A DNA stretch of 35,173 nt from Sphingorhabdus sp. Lineage in GTDB: Bacteria > Pseudomonadota > Alphaproteobacteria > Sphingomonadales > Sphingomonadaceae. The stretch is from NCBI RefSeq assembly GCF_029865925.1, contig NZ_JARXAI010000004.1, positions 1 through 35,173 on the forward strand. Reading direction: 5' to 3'. Positions 16,225 to 24,509 of this stretch are shown piece by piece. Each line of letters starts with the position of its first letter. Within the stretch, counting starts at the first letter, position 1. Both the position numbers and the translations under genes were made by a program. The notes below the pieces were generated by a model that had not been told where the DNA came from, did no database searches, and was given only the letters and a program-made list of their open reading frames with translations.

Positions 16225-18497
16225 AGGAAGCGCCTGCGCTTAAAGAAGGTTTAAGCCGCCGAAAGCTGATGGTTGGCGGTGGTGTGGGTGTTGGACTATT
16301 GGTGGCATGGGGATTTTGGCCCCGCCGTTATGCGCCAAATTTACGCGCAGCAGATGGTGAGCATCTGTTCGGCCCGTGGCTTAAAATCGCAGAAGACGGC
16401 AAGGTTGTTGTCGCCATTCCGCAAAGCGAGTCCGGCCAAGGCGTGTATACGGCGCTGGCGCAAATTGTAGCAGGTGAATTGGGTGCCGATTGGCGTTCAG
16501 TTGCAGTGCAACCTGTTCCGCCAAGCCCGATTTTTGCCAATACTTTGCTAGCGCGCGAATGGTCGCCGGCATTCTTGCCCGAAAATATCGGCGTCGATGG
16601 CAATAGCGGCGTCCTTGAAAGCAGCATTAACGAATTGGCCCGCCGCGACATGTTTGTGGTAACTGGCGGATCGTCATCCATCCGGCAGTTCGAGATGCCA
16701 TGCCGCGAAGCTGGCGCTGCTGCGCGGGCTTTATTGTGTCAGGCAGCCGCTGCGCGCTGGGACATCGCGTGGGAACAGTGCCGGACAGAACGGGGCTTTG
16801 TAATAGCTGGGAAGCGGCGCACGTCTTTTGCCGATTTGGCGGTTGAAGCATCGGCGCTTGAGGTGCCGTCGCCGATCCCGCTGAATCCATCGGCACGCAA
16901 CCATCTTTCCGGGCGCGACGCGCCCCGCCTTGATTTGTCGGCTAAGGTTGATGGCAGTGCAAGTTTCGCAGGGGATATCCGCTTACCAGACATGCTATTT
17001 GCTTCGGTGCGGGCAGGGCCAGCGGGGGACACCAGCCTGATATCAGCGGATACGAAGGCTGGAATGAAGACACGCGGCGTGATTCAGCTCGTCAAAACCG
17101 ACAAGTGGATCGCGGCAGTGGCAAGCAATTGGTGGGCGGCTAATAACGCACTTGATACCATGAAGCCGGTGTTCAGAACAAAGGGCCGAACGGCGGACAG
17201 CGCGCAGATTGCGGGGTCCCTTTCCAACGCAATTGCCAAGGGGCCTGGCTTTCGCGCCATCAAAATGGGCGACGTAGATGCGGCAATTGCGCCCGAAACC
17301 GCGCCGCGCATTTTCAAGGCAGACTATTCGGCTGGCGCAGCTGTTCACGCCCCTATTGAGACGCGGACGGCGACAGCAAATTTCCACGATGGGCGCTTGC
17401 AATTGTGGCTCGCAACGCAGGCGCCGCAAGGGGCAAAGCGCGCAGCAGCAGATGCCATTGGCATAGATGTTGATGATGTTGTGCTATATCCCGTCATGGC
17501 CGGAGGCAGTTTCGATCGCAATTTCGACAATGTCGTCGCGGCGCAGGTTGCGGTTATTGCCAAAGAAGTCGGCCGACCCGTGCAATTAACGTGGTCTCGC
17601 ACAGAAGATTTCATGCGCGATCATGTTCGCAGCCCAGCACTTGGCAGACTTTCAGCGGCCATGAACGCCGATGGCGCGATTACTGGCCTTGCAATAAGGG
17701 TGGCGGCGGCATCGACTATGCGTGAGCTTGCCAACCGGATCGATGGCCAAGCGCCGGATAAAGCTCGAAAGTCGGCATCGGGCGCATTTGATGTTATGGC
17801 GGTTGAAGGGGCGCAGGTCCCTTACGCCATCCCAAATATCGCCATTGACCATTTCCCTGTCGCAATGCCTATGCCGACGGGCCCATGGCGGGGTTTGGCA
17901 AACAGCTATAATTGCTTTTTCGTCGAAGGATTTATCGATGAACTTGCACACAAGGCAGGCGTTGAGCCGCTGTCATTCCGTATGCAGATGCTGGTTGGAC
18001 AGACCCGTCTGGCGCGCTGCCTGACGGGTGTTGCAGAGATGGCTGGCTGGGATGGCGGCGGGTCGGGCAGCGGGCGTGGTATTGCATGCCACAGCATGCG
18101 CGATAGCCACATAGCCATCATTGTGACCGCGCACACCGGGGCGACCGGCGTGCGTGTTGAGCGCATTCATGCCATGGCTGATTGCGGCCGGTTAATTAAC
18201 CCCGATCTGGCACGCCAGCAGATTGAAGGCGGCATCGTCTTTGGATTGGCGCAGGCATTGGGGGCGGTTACGGACTTTGAAAGTGGCATGCCAACGGTGC
18301 GCCGATTGCGCGACATTGATTTACCCAAATTGGTCGACGTACCAGACATCACGGTCGAATTTGTCCGCAACGACGCGGCGCCGGGCGGGGTGACTGAACT
18401 TGGTGTACCTGCCGTGGCCCCAGCCATTGCCAACGCCCTTTTTTCTGCATCCGGTGTAAGGCTGCGCGAATTACCTCTATTGTCCAAAGGACTATGA
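16221..18497 (+). CDS. Molybdopterin-binding oxidoreductase, isoquinoline 1-oxidoreductase beta-like
   Basis: Large subunit of the xanthine oxidase family; relatives hydroxylate N-heterocycles or oxidise aldehydes at a Mo centre. Seen: 758 residues with an SRRKLM Tat-like motif (12-17) and hydrophobic segment (18-30), so it is probably exported folded. Further on are QSESGQG, a GGSFDRN segment where the family usually has GGGFGR, PTGPWRGLANS, and GVTELGVPAVAPAIANALF with the expected catalytic Glu726. The Fe-S small subunit (IorA-like) is not adjacent, and none is seen in this window. Overlaps of 4 nt with mrp upstream and hemH downstream suggest one transcript. Its substrate is unknown; assignment to the IorB branch is by overall pattern. 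Confidence 0.85.
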   Translation: MKEAPALKEGLSRRKLMVGGGVGVGLLVAWGFWPRRYAPNLRAADGEHLFGPWLKIAEDGKVVVAIPQSESGQGVYTALAQIVAGELGADWRSVAVQPVPPSPIFANTLLAREWSPAFLPENIGVDGNSGVLESSINELARRDMFVVTGGSSSIRQFEMPCREAGAAARALLCQAAAARWDIAWEQCRTERGFVIAGKRRTSFADLAVEASALEVPSPIPLNPSARNHLSGRDAPRLDLSAKVDGSASFAGDIRLPDMLFASVRAGPAGDTSLISADTKAGMKTRGVIQLVKTDKWIAAVASNWWAANNALDTMKPVFRTKGRTADSAQIAGSLSNAIAKGPGFRAIKMGDVDAAIAPETAPRIFKADYSAGAAVHAPIETRTATANFHDGRLQLWLATQAPQGAKRAAADAIGIDVDDVVLYPVMAGGSFDRNFDNVVAAQVAVIAKEVGRPVQLTWSRTEDFMRDHVRSPALGRLSAAMNADGAITGLAIRVAAASTMRELANRIDGQAPDKARKSASGAFDVMAVEGAQVPYAIPNIAIDHFPVAMPMPTGPWRGLANSYNCFFVEGFIDELAHKAGVEPLSFRMQMLVGQTRLARCLTGVAEMAGWDGGGSGSGRGIACHSMRDSHIAIIVTAHTGATGVRVERIHAMADCGRLINPDLARQQIEGGIVFGLAQALGAVTDFESGMPTVRRLRDIDLPKLVDVPDITVEFVRNDAAPGGVTELGVPAVAPAIANALFSASGVRLRELPLLSKGL

Positions 18498-19495
18498 TGA
18501 CCTTACCTATTGATCACCCACCCGTTGCGACGCCAAAGATTGGCGTTCTCCTTGTTAATTTAGGAACGCCGGACGCGCCGACAACGTCTGCTGTGAAGCG
18601 TTACCTAAAGCAGTTTCTATCTGACCGCCGCGTTGTCGAAATTCCCGCGCTTATCTGGCAACCGATCTTGCGCGGCATTATCTTGAACACGCGCCCGCAG
18701 AAATCTGCCGAAGCATATGCGAAGGTGTGGACGGATAAAGGATCGCCTCTTGCGTTTTTCACGGCTGGACAGGCCGAGGCACTTCAGGCGCGGATGGGCG
18801 ACAGCGCCGACGTCCGTTATGCCATGCGTTATGGTAATCCGTCGGTCGCTGATCAGCTTGCGGCGATGAATACGGCTGGGTGTAACCGCATATTGATTGC
18901 GCCCATGTATCCGCAATATTCGGGCGCGACGACTGGAACCGTGCTGGACGAGGCTTACGCCGCCCTAACGGCGATGCGCTGGCACCCTGCCATACGCACG
19001 CTTCCCGCCTATCATGATGATGCAGGCTATATTGGCGCGCTCAAAACTTCGATTGAAGCATCATTGGCGGCACTTGATTTTGAACCCGAAGCCATTGTCA
19101 TCAGTTTCCACGGGATGCCCGAACGGACATTGCAGCTGGGCGATCCTTATCACTGCCACTGCCAAAAAACGGCGCGTTTGTTGTCTGAGGCCATGGGCCG
19201 TGATCTGGTGATCAGTTTTCAGTCACGTTTTGGTCGGGCCAAATGGCTTGAGCCGGCGACTGACCATACGCTGATGCGTCTGGCACGCGAAGGTACCAAG
19301 AAAGTGGCCATTTTTGCGCCTGGGTTTTCCGTGGACTGCCTTGAGACGCTCGAAGAGTTGGCCATGCAAGGACATGAGCAGTTCGAGGAAGCTGGCGGAA
19401 CCCATTACGCCTATTTGCCGTGCCTAAACGACAGCCCCGTGGGTATGGACATGGTCGAGACGATTGTGCGCCGGGAACTCGGTGGCTGGATTTGA
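18494..19495 (+). CDS. hemH: Ferrochelatase
   Basis: Inserts Fe2+ into protoporphyrin IX, the last step of heme b synthesis. Seen: 333 residues with GVLLVNLGTPDAP (17-29), KRYLKQFLSDRRVVEIP, PMYPQYSGATTG (137-148), the catalytic His206 in SFHGMPER, and Glu284 in SVDCLETLEE. Cys residues at 130, 221, 223, 282 and 310 are visible; YHCHCQKT (219-226) is notable. Some bacterial ferrochelatases, including that of Caulobacter, carry a [2Fe-2S] cluster, so a cluster here is possible. The start is at an ATGATG where the first ATG overlaps the preceding stop; starting at the second ATG would shorten the protein by one residue. Confidence 0.97.
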   Translation: MMTLPIDHPPVATPKIGVLLVNLGTPDAPTTSAVKRYLKQFLSDRRVVEIPALIWQPILRGIILNTRPQKSAEAYAKVWTDKGSPLAFFTAGQAEALQARMGDSADVRYAMRYGNPSVADQLAAMNTAGCNRILIAPMYPQYSGATTGTVLDEAYAALTAMRWHPAIRTLPAYHDDAGYIGALKTSIEASLAALDFEPEAIVISFHGMPERTLQLGDPYHCHCQKTARLLSEAMGRDLVISFQSRFGRAKWLEPATDHTLMRLAREGTKKVAIFAPGFSVDCLETLEELAMQGHEQFEEAGGTHYAYLPCLNDSPVGMDMVETIVRRELGGWI

Positions 19496-19603
19496 CGCAC
19501 CGCCCAGGCGGTTGGTAAATTGTCTGGGCTAACGTTCACGGCAACTTGCGCTTGCCCTTCGCCGCATTAATTATCGCAGCAGTTGTTTGGTAAGGTAGCA
19601 TGT

Positions 19604-20326
19604 ATGAATCGAGTTGCAGTGGTTACCGGGGGAACCAGAGGTATTGGAGAGGCGATTAGCCTCAAGCTGCAAGAAAAAGGCAGGCACGTCATCGCCAATT
19701 ACGGCGGCAATGATGCCGCAGCAAAGGCGTTTTCGGAGCGTACAGGAATTGCGGTGCAAAAATGGGACGTGGGTGACCATAAAAGCTGCATTGATGCCTG
19801 TGCGGCGATTGAGGCCCAATATGGCCAGATCGACATCATGGTGAATAACGCCGGTATCACGCGCGACGCCACCATGATGAAGATGACCTTTGAGCAATGG
19901 GACGAGGTTATCCGCGTTGACCTTACCGGCTGCTTCAACATGGCAAAGGCGGTCTTTGCCGGCATGCGCGAACGCAAATGGGGCCGCATCGTCAACATCG
20001 GCTCCGTAAACGGCCAAGGAGGCCAAATCGGCCAAGTGAACTATGCCGCCGCCAAATCCGGCATTCACGGGTTCACAAAATCACTTGCGGCAGAAGGCGC
20101 GCGTTACGGCGTAACCGCAAACGCCATCGCGCCAGGATATATTGGCACCGAAATGCTTTCGACGATCCCTGAAAATGTGATGGAAAAAATTATCGCGCAG
20201 ATACCTGTTGGGCGTCTTGGGCAGCCCGAAGAAATTGCGCGCGGTGTTGAGTTTTTGACCAGTGACAATGCAGGGTTCATCACCGGATCGACTTTGTCGA
20301 TCAACGGTGGCCAGCACATGTATTGA
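19604..20326 (+). CDS. phaB: Acetoacetyl-CoA reductase
   Basis: NADPH-dependent reduction of acetoacetyl-CoA to (R)-3-hydroxybutyryl-CoA, the monomer of PHB. Seen: 240 residues of the classical SDR fold. The cofactor motif is GGTRGIG (9-15), NNAG is at 81-84, and the triad is Ser134 (NIGSVNG), Tyr147 and Lys151 (NYAAAKSG). The segments GQGGQIGQVNY and FITGSTLSINGGQHMY are typical of PhaB rather than FabG. I chose the ATG at 19604 with AAGG about 9 nt upstream; the TTG at 19583 would add an unlikely leader. phaC and a phasin are in the same window, but phaA is not. A small RHH gene follows 12 nt downstream. Confidence 0.93.
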   Translation: MNRVAVVTGGTRGIGEAISLKLQEKGRHVIANYGGNDAAAKAFSERTGIAVQKWDVGDHKSCIDACAAIEAQYGQIDIMVNNAGITRDATMMKMTFEQWDEVIRVDLTGCFNMAKAVFAGMRERKWGRIVNIGSVNGQGGQIGQVNYAAAKSGIHGFTKSLAAEGARYGVTANAIAPGYIGTEMLSTIPENVMEKIIAQIPVGRLGQPEEIARGVEFLTSDNAGFITGSTLSINGGQHMY

Positions 20327-20338
20327 GGGTTATTCGGT

Positions 20339-20566
20339 TTGAACGACATATACCACCCACCGGTCAAGCGCAGCATGACGGTTGCGGGGCATCAGACGTC
20401 AATTAGCCTTGAGCCATTATTCTGGAATAGGCTGCGCGCTGCGGCGGAAGCAGAGGGCTTGCCGGTAAACGCGGTTGTGGCCCAGATCGATGTTGCGCGT
20501 CTGGAATCGGAAACGCCATGTGGTCTGGCTAGCGCAATAAGATTGTGGCTTATGACGCGCACATAA
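20339..20566 (+). CDS. Ribbon-helix-helix domain protein
   Basis: A 75-residue protein with the pattern of the RHH_4 family: a beta strand in VKRSMTVAGHQTSISLE (about 9-25) followed by two predicted helices (EPLFWNRLRAAAEAEG and LPVNAVVAQIDVARLE). Such folds usually bind DNA as dimers. The start is probably TTG at 20339, because the family begins just before VKRS and a GAGG lies about 10 nt upstream; the first ATG at 20375 would cut into the strand. It lies 12 nt after phaB and may be co-transcribed; a role in PHB regulation is only a guess from position. Confidence 0.75.
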   Translation: MNDIYHPPVKRSMTVAGHQTSISLEPLFWNRLRAAAEAEGLPVNAVVAQIDVARLESETPCGLASAIRLWLMTRT

Positions 20567-20609
20567 AACTAACCCATGTGCCCTGTGATCCAGAACATGT
20601 GATGTGGAA

Positions 20610-21242
20610 TTAAAGCCCTGCTTCTACAGCAATTCTGACGGCATCAGCGGCGTTTGAAGTCGCAAGCTTCTTAAACATAAGCATACGGTGCATCTGAACT
20701 GTTTTTTCACTTAGCGATAGACGATACGCAATTTGTTTCGTGCGGAATCCGCGGGCCATTTGCTGCAATATCTCGCGTTGACGTGGGGATAGGCGGTCCA
20801 CAATTTGTGCAGCCTGTTGTTGCCGCACCAGGGCGATACTTTCTTCCTCGGGCAAAACCTCAATCTGCGAGCCTACGAAAAACTGCAGATTGCCCAGATC
20901 GTCGAACAAGGGCGCGATCATCACAGCGTTGCGAAATGGTGACCCGTCTTTCCGATAGTTGATAAGCTCGGCCAAAGCAGGACGCTGGCCATATACGGAG
21001 GAACGCAGTTTTTCGGTCTGGCCATTTTCGGTGTCCGGTCCCCGCAAGAAACGGCAATTCCGACCAACAACTTCGGCTTCAGAATATCCGGTCAGTGTGC
21101 AAAACGCGGCGTTGACTGAGATAATCGGATTGTCAGATTTAGTCGGGTCGCTGACGACCGTTGAAATCGGACTAAACTTAATCGCATCCAGAACCGGATG
21201 CCGGCTGGCTGAAACGGGGGAGGAGGGAGTGTCTAATTTCAC
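20610..21242 (-). CDS. LOV-HTH blue-light-responsive transcription factor (EL222-like)
   Basis: Flavin-binding photoreceptor fused to a LuxR-type DNA-binding domain. Seen: 210 residues. The LOV domain (about 18-130) has SPISTVVSDP, the LTGYSEAEVVGRNCRFL signature with adduct-forming Cys63, NYRKDGSPFRNAV and FVGSQIEV with the switch Gln126. The HTH part (about 150-205) has LSPRQREILQQMARG and LSLSEKTVQMHR. This order and many segments match EL222 of Erythrobacter litoralis (222 residues), which dimerises and binds DNA in blue light. The start is GTG at 21242; an in-frame stop lies two codons upstream and no good Shine-Dalgarno is visible. It follows murA by 75 nt on the same strand. Targets are unknown. 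Confidence 0.93.
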   Translation of the reverse strand: MKLDTPSSPVSASRHPVLDAIKFSPISTVVSDPTKSDNPIISVNAAFCTLTGYSEAEVVGRNCRFLRGPDTENGQTEKLRSSVYGQRPALAELINYRKDGSPFRNAVMIAPLFDDLGNLQFFVGSQIEVLPEEESIALVRQQQAAQIVDRLSPRQREILQQMARGFRTKQIAYRLSLSEKTVQMHRMLMFKKLATSNAADAVRIAVEAGL

Positions 21243-21317
21243 TCGTCAGAGGATGCAGCAAAAATGTCCTTCTGGCAACCGTTGCTTCGTTACCAGGTCA
21301 CAATGTAACCCAGTGTT

Positions 21318-22598
21318 TCATTCTGTGCCGACGCGTTCGATATCCGCGCCCACCAGCTGAAGCTTTTCTTCAAGGCGTTCGTAACCGCGATCGAGATGAT
21401 AAAGGCGGCTAACATGGGTTTCGCCCTCTGCTACCAAGCCCGCAATAACTAGGCTCATCGACGCGCGAAGGTCGGTTGCCATCACTGGTGCGCCCGTAAG
21501 TTTCTTAACGCCATGGACGATAGCCGTGCGCCCCTTAGTTTCGATATGCGCGCCCATCCGATTCAATTCGGGGACATGCATATAGCGGTTTTCAAATATG
21601 GTCTCCGTCAGCACGCTGGCGCCATCTACCATGCAGAGCATCGCCATGAACTGCGCCTGCATATCGGTTGCAAAACCGGGATAGGGCGCAGTTGAAATCG
21701 TGAGCGGCTTCAATTTGCCGTCCGACTTTACGCGTATGCCAGTCCCTGTATCTTCCACGGTAACACCCGCCTGACGCAAGGCATCAAGCGTCGCGTCCAT
21801 CTCACTGGCCTTTGCACCAACGAGCTCAACATCTCCGCCGGTCATGGCAGCAGCACAGGCGTAGCTGCCTGCTTCGATCCGGTCGCTCATCACGCGGTAG
21901 GTCGCGCCATGCAAGCGGTCCTTACCCTGAATGATGAGATCGGATGTGCCAATACCTTCAATCTGCGCACCCATGGCAACAAGCATATTGCATAGGTCAA
22001 CAATTTCAGGCTCGCGCGCCGCATTGTGTAAAACGCATGTGCCCTTTGCAAGGCTCGCAGCCATCAACGCATTTTCGGTTGCGCCCACAGATACGACGGG
22101 GAAGGTGTATGTACCGCCCGGAATGCCCTTTTTCGCGATTGCTTTCACATAGCCTGCGGCTACTTCAATCTCGACGCCAAAGGCCTCTAGCGCCTTCAGG
22201 TGGAGGTCGATCGGCCGGTTGCCAATCGCGCATCCGCCGGGCAGCGAAACTGTCGCTTCACCTGCCCGCGCCAGCATTGGTCCAAGCACCAAGATTGATG
22301 CGCGCATTTTGCGGACGAGGTCATAAGGCGCGACGTTGCTGGTAATCCGCGTCGCTTCAAGGGTCATGACGCGGCCAAAATCTTCGGGGCGCGATCCTGC
22401 CACAGTGGTCGATATGCCGAACTGGTTCATCAGATGCTGGAAGCCGTCAATGTCGGCCAGACGCGGCAAATTGCGCAGCGTCAACGGTTCATCGGTCAGC
22501 AGCGCGCACGGGATCAGCGTCAATGCGCTGTTCTTTGCACCGGAAATAGGAATTTTGCCTTTAAGTGCGTTGCCGCCACGTACTATTATTTTGTCCAT
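21318..22598 (-). CDS. murA: UDP-N-acetylglucosamine 1-carboxyvinyltransferase
   Basis: First committed step of peptidoglycan synthesis: transfers enolpyruvate from PEP to UDP-GlcNAc in the cytoplasm. Seen: 426 residues, normal length. It starts [23 protein letters not shown] in two conserved blocks and has [12 protein letters not shown]. The active-site loop [15 protein letters not shown] has Cys123, the fosfomycin target position, so the usual sensitive form is present. The central [28 protein letters not shown] and C-terminal [16 protein letters not shown] are all typical. It lies 36 nt downstream of the DsbA-like isomerase gene and 75 nt upstream of the LOV-HTH gene in a same-direction array. 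Confidence 0.98.
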   Translation of the reverse strand: MDKIIVRGGNALKGKIPISGAKNSALTLIPCALLTDEPLTLRNLPRLADIDGFQHLMNQFGISTTVAGSRPEDFGRVMTLEATRITSNVAPYDLVRKMRASILVLGPMLARAGEATVSLPGGCAIGNRPIDLHLKALEAFGVEIEVAAGYVKAIAKKGIPGGTYTFPVVSVGATENALMAASLAKGTCVLHNAAREPEIVDLCNMLVAMGAQIEGIGTSDLIIQGKDRLHGATYRVMSDRIEAGSYACAAAMTGGDVELVGAKASEMDATLDALRQAGVTVEDTGTGIRVKSDGKLKPLTISTAPYPGFATDMQAQFMAMLCMVDGASVLTETIFENRYMHVPELNRMGAHIETKGRTAIVHGVKKLTGAPVMATDLRASMSLVIAGLVAEGETHVSRLYHLDRGYERLEEKLQLVGADIERVGTE

Positions 22599-22634
22599 CG
22601 CAGAGTATTTAGCGGGAATTGGTTGCGGCGCAAC

Positions 22635-23237
22635 TTAGGATTTGGTGAGCGCAGCCTCAACCTGCTCAAGCCGTTCCTTACCCCAGAACATCTCTTCGCC
22701 CACAAAGAAGGTCGGTACGCCAAATGCGCCGCGTTTTGCAGCAGCTTCGGTGTTCGCCATCAGCTCGGCTTTCACATCTGGATCATCGGCCAAAGCAAGC
22801 AAGGCTGTACTGTCGAGGCCAGCGCTGTCGAGGACTTGGCGAACAATCTCTGCTTCGCCCATGTCCTTGCTGTCTTCCCACATCGCCGCCATGACCGTGT
22901 CGACATAAAGCGCAAAGCAGCCAAGCTGCTGGGCAGCAACTGCGCCGCGCATCAGAAATAGCGAGTTAATCGGAAAACGCGGGTTCATCTTGAACGGCAA
23001 CGCATGCGCCTTCACGAAGCGGTCAAACTCGAGCATTTCGTAATTCCGCTTAGCCGGCGTTTCGGCATAACGCATCATGGGCGCTTGGTTGTTCGTCAGT
23101 TTGAACAGGCCACCGAGCAGAATGGGGGCGTACACAGGCTCCGCGCCGGTGCGGGCACAGATCTCGGGCAAGCTCTTGTGCGCGAGATAGCTATTCGGTC
23201 CGCCAAAATCGAAAAGAAACTCCAAATTTTTTGCCAT
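22635..23237 (-). CDS. DsbA-family protein, 2-hydroxychromene-2-carboxylate isomerase-like
   Basis: Kappa-class GST/DsbA fold; characterised relatives isomerise 2-hydroxychromene-2-carboxylate in naphthalene breakdown using glutathione. Seen: 200 residues. The N-terminal thioredoxin strand leads to FDFGGPNSYLAHKSL (9-23), then PILLGGLFKL, and a C-terminal GVPTFFVGEEMFWGKERLEQVE, all typical of the family. The residue that should be the GSH-activating Ser (the S of FDFxSP) is Gly13, so the standard activity is doubtful. I chose the ATG at 23237: it overlaps the SDR stop by one base and has GGAGAG about 7 nt upstream. An earlier in-frame ATG would add six residues. It is co-directional with murA. 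Confidence 0.82.
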   Translation of the reverse strand: MAKNLEFLFDFGGPNSYLAHKSLPEICARTGAEPVYAPILLGGLFKLTNNQAPMMRYAETPAKRNYEMLEFDRFVKAHALPFKMNPRFPINSLFLMRGAVAAQQLGCFALYVDTVMAAMWEDSKDMGEAEIVRQVLDSAGLDSTALLALADDPDVKAELMANTEAAAKRGAFGVPTFFVGEEMFWGKERLEQVEAALTKS

Positions 23238-23965
23238 CAGAAACTCTCCGACCAAGGACGCAAGTCTATCTCATGTGTCCAGGCGGTGCGGTGTTGTTTG
23301 TGTAAGGCGACATATTGCAGCGCGATGGCATCGGGCGACAATATACCGTCAGCGGCCTTCGCTGCTTCAAAATCAGGGTGGATGCCGCGGATGAACGCCG
23401 TATCGATTCCGCCGTCGATAATGACATGCGCGACATGTATATTCTGTGGCCCAAGTTCACGCGCCATCGACTGCGCGAGCATGCGCAATGCACCTTTCGC
23501 GCCGGAAAAGGCTGAAAATCCTTTGCCGCCGCGAATGCTTGCAGTTGCGCCAGTAAAAATGATGGTGCCCGATTGCCGCTCGACCATCCGCCGTGCAGCC
23601 TCACGCGCCATAAGGAAACCAGCGAACGCCGCCATCTCCCAAACCTTACGGTACACTTGCGCGGTCATATCAAGCACCGAGAAATTGACGTTGGCGCCGA
23701 TGTTAAAGACCGCGACTTCTATCGGCCCGACGTCGCGTTCAATCGCGTCGACCATCGCGACCACTTCGTCTTCGATGCGAGCATCGGCAGGGTAAGCGCG
23801 CGCTTTGTAACCCTCATCGCGGATCGATTGCGCGAGAGCCTCAAGTTGATCGGCATTACGCGCACGGCGGTTGACGCAAGCAACATAGCCTTCGCGCGCA
23901 AAGGCCTTAGCGATTGCGCCGCCTGTTGCGTCACCTGCGCCGACGATAAGGGCCGCCTTACTCAA
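23237..23965 (-). CDS. SDR family oxidoreductase with Phe in place of the catalytic Tyr
   Basis: Short-chain dehydrogenase fold, 242 residues; substrate unknown. Seen: an N-terminal nucleotide-binding region [16 protein letters not shown] (7-22), a basic RRAR patch at 33-36 that may favour NADP, FNIGANV (87-93) in place of [15 protein letters not shown], and FSGAK (153-157), where the YxxxK motif has Phe153 instead of Tyr. [20 protein letters not shown] is characteristic of a subfamily that commonly reads FASAK, so the change may be family-wide. The start is TTG at 23965, inside a TTGA overlap with the clpS stop, implying coupling. Its stop overlaps the next ATG. Classical dehydrogenase activity is uncertain. 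Confidence 0.82.
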   Translation of the reverse strand: MSKAALIVGAGDATGGAIAKAFAREGYVACVNRRARNADQLEALAQSIRDEGYKARAYPADARIEDEVVAMVDAIERDVGPIEVAVFNIGANVNFSVLDMTAQVYRKVWEMAAFAGFLMAREAARRMVERQSGTIIFTGATASIRGGKGFSAFSGAKGALRMLAQSMARELGPQNIHVAHVIIDGGIDTAFIRGIHPDFEAAKAADGILSPDAIALQYVALHKQHRTAWTHEIDLRPWSESF

Positions 23966-24291
23966 TCTTTTTCAAGTGTGCATTGCAGTGGGTGCTGGTT
24001 CTTCAGGGCAAAGTCCATCACCTGCGTTACCTTTGTTTCAGCCACTTCATAGGTAAAAATGCCGCAAACGCCGACACCCTTTTGGTGTACATGGATCATA
24101 ACCCGCGTGGCTTGATCAGTGTCCATCTGAAAAAACGCCTTGAGGACATGTACGACAAATTCCATCGGCGTGTAATCGTCGTTCAGCAGCAACACCTTAT
24201 ACAGGCTTGGCTTCTTTGTTTTCGGGCGCGTGCGCGTGGCAAGGCCAACGCCCGGTCTGCCATCATTTTTATCGTCATCATCTTGCGCCAT
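23962..24291 (-). CDS. clpS: ATP-dependent Clp protease adaptor ClpS
   Basis: Adaptor that delivers N-degron proteins to ClpAP. Seen: 109 residues from the ATG at 24291. A disordered acidic N-terminus ([10 protein letters not shown]) is followed by the conserved core: [23 protein letters not shown] (29-51), then [18 protein letters not shown] and [10 protein letters not shown]. The [10 protein letters not shown] and HxxG elements form the N-degron pocket. An ATG at 24303 would add four residues; neither start has a clear Shine-Dalgarno. clpA is not next to it. The phasin terminator lies about 80 nt upstream, so clpS probably begins a separate transcript running through the SDR, isomerase, murA and LOV-HTH genes. 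Confidence 0.95.
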   Translation of the reverse strand: MAQDDDDKNDGRPGVGLATRTRPKTKKPSLYKVLLLNDDYTPMEFVVHVLKAFFQMDTDQATRVMIHVHQKGVGVCGIFTYEVAETKVTQVMDFALKNQHPLQCTLEKD

Positions 24292-24367
24292 ATATATCTG
24301 CATAAGACTGAAATAGGATATGGGAGGGGGACTCTGCAAGCCCCGTTCACCATCAATTCGGTCGCAC

Positions 24368-24410
24368 CAAAAAGAAACCGCCCTTTTCCCAGGGAAAGGA
24401 CGGCTTCTTC
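24368..24410 (-). terminator. Rho-independent terminator of the phasin gene
   Basis: On the minus strand AAGCCGTCCTTTCC pairs with GGAAAAGGGCGGTTT around a short CTG-type loop, with a few mismatches, and is followed by a TTTTT run. It lies about 100 nt past the phasin stop, so the phasin is probably expressed apart from clpS. Confidence 0.85.
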
Positions 24411-24509
24411 GTTGGATTGCACCGGTTTATTTCGACTGCCCACCACCAAAAGGAGGAGAGAGAGAAGGTGGCAGGCGCATAACCCACCGGCGCAATATCG
24501 TTCGAAAGC

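Noticed and set aside
19499-19512. ACCGCC-CA-GGCGGT hairpin after hemH considered as a terminator
   Set aside because: The loop is two bases and no T run follows.
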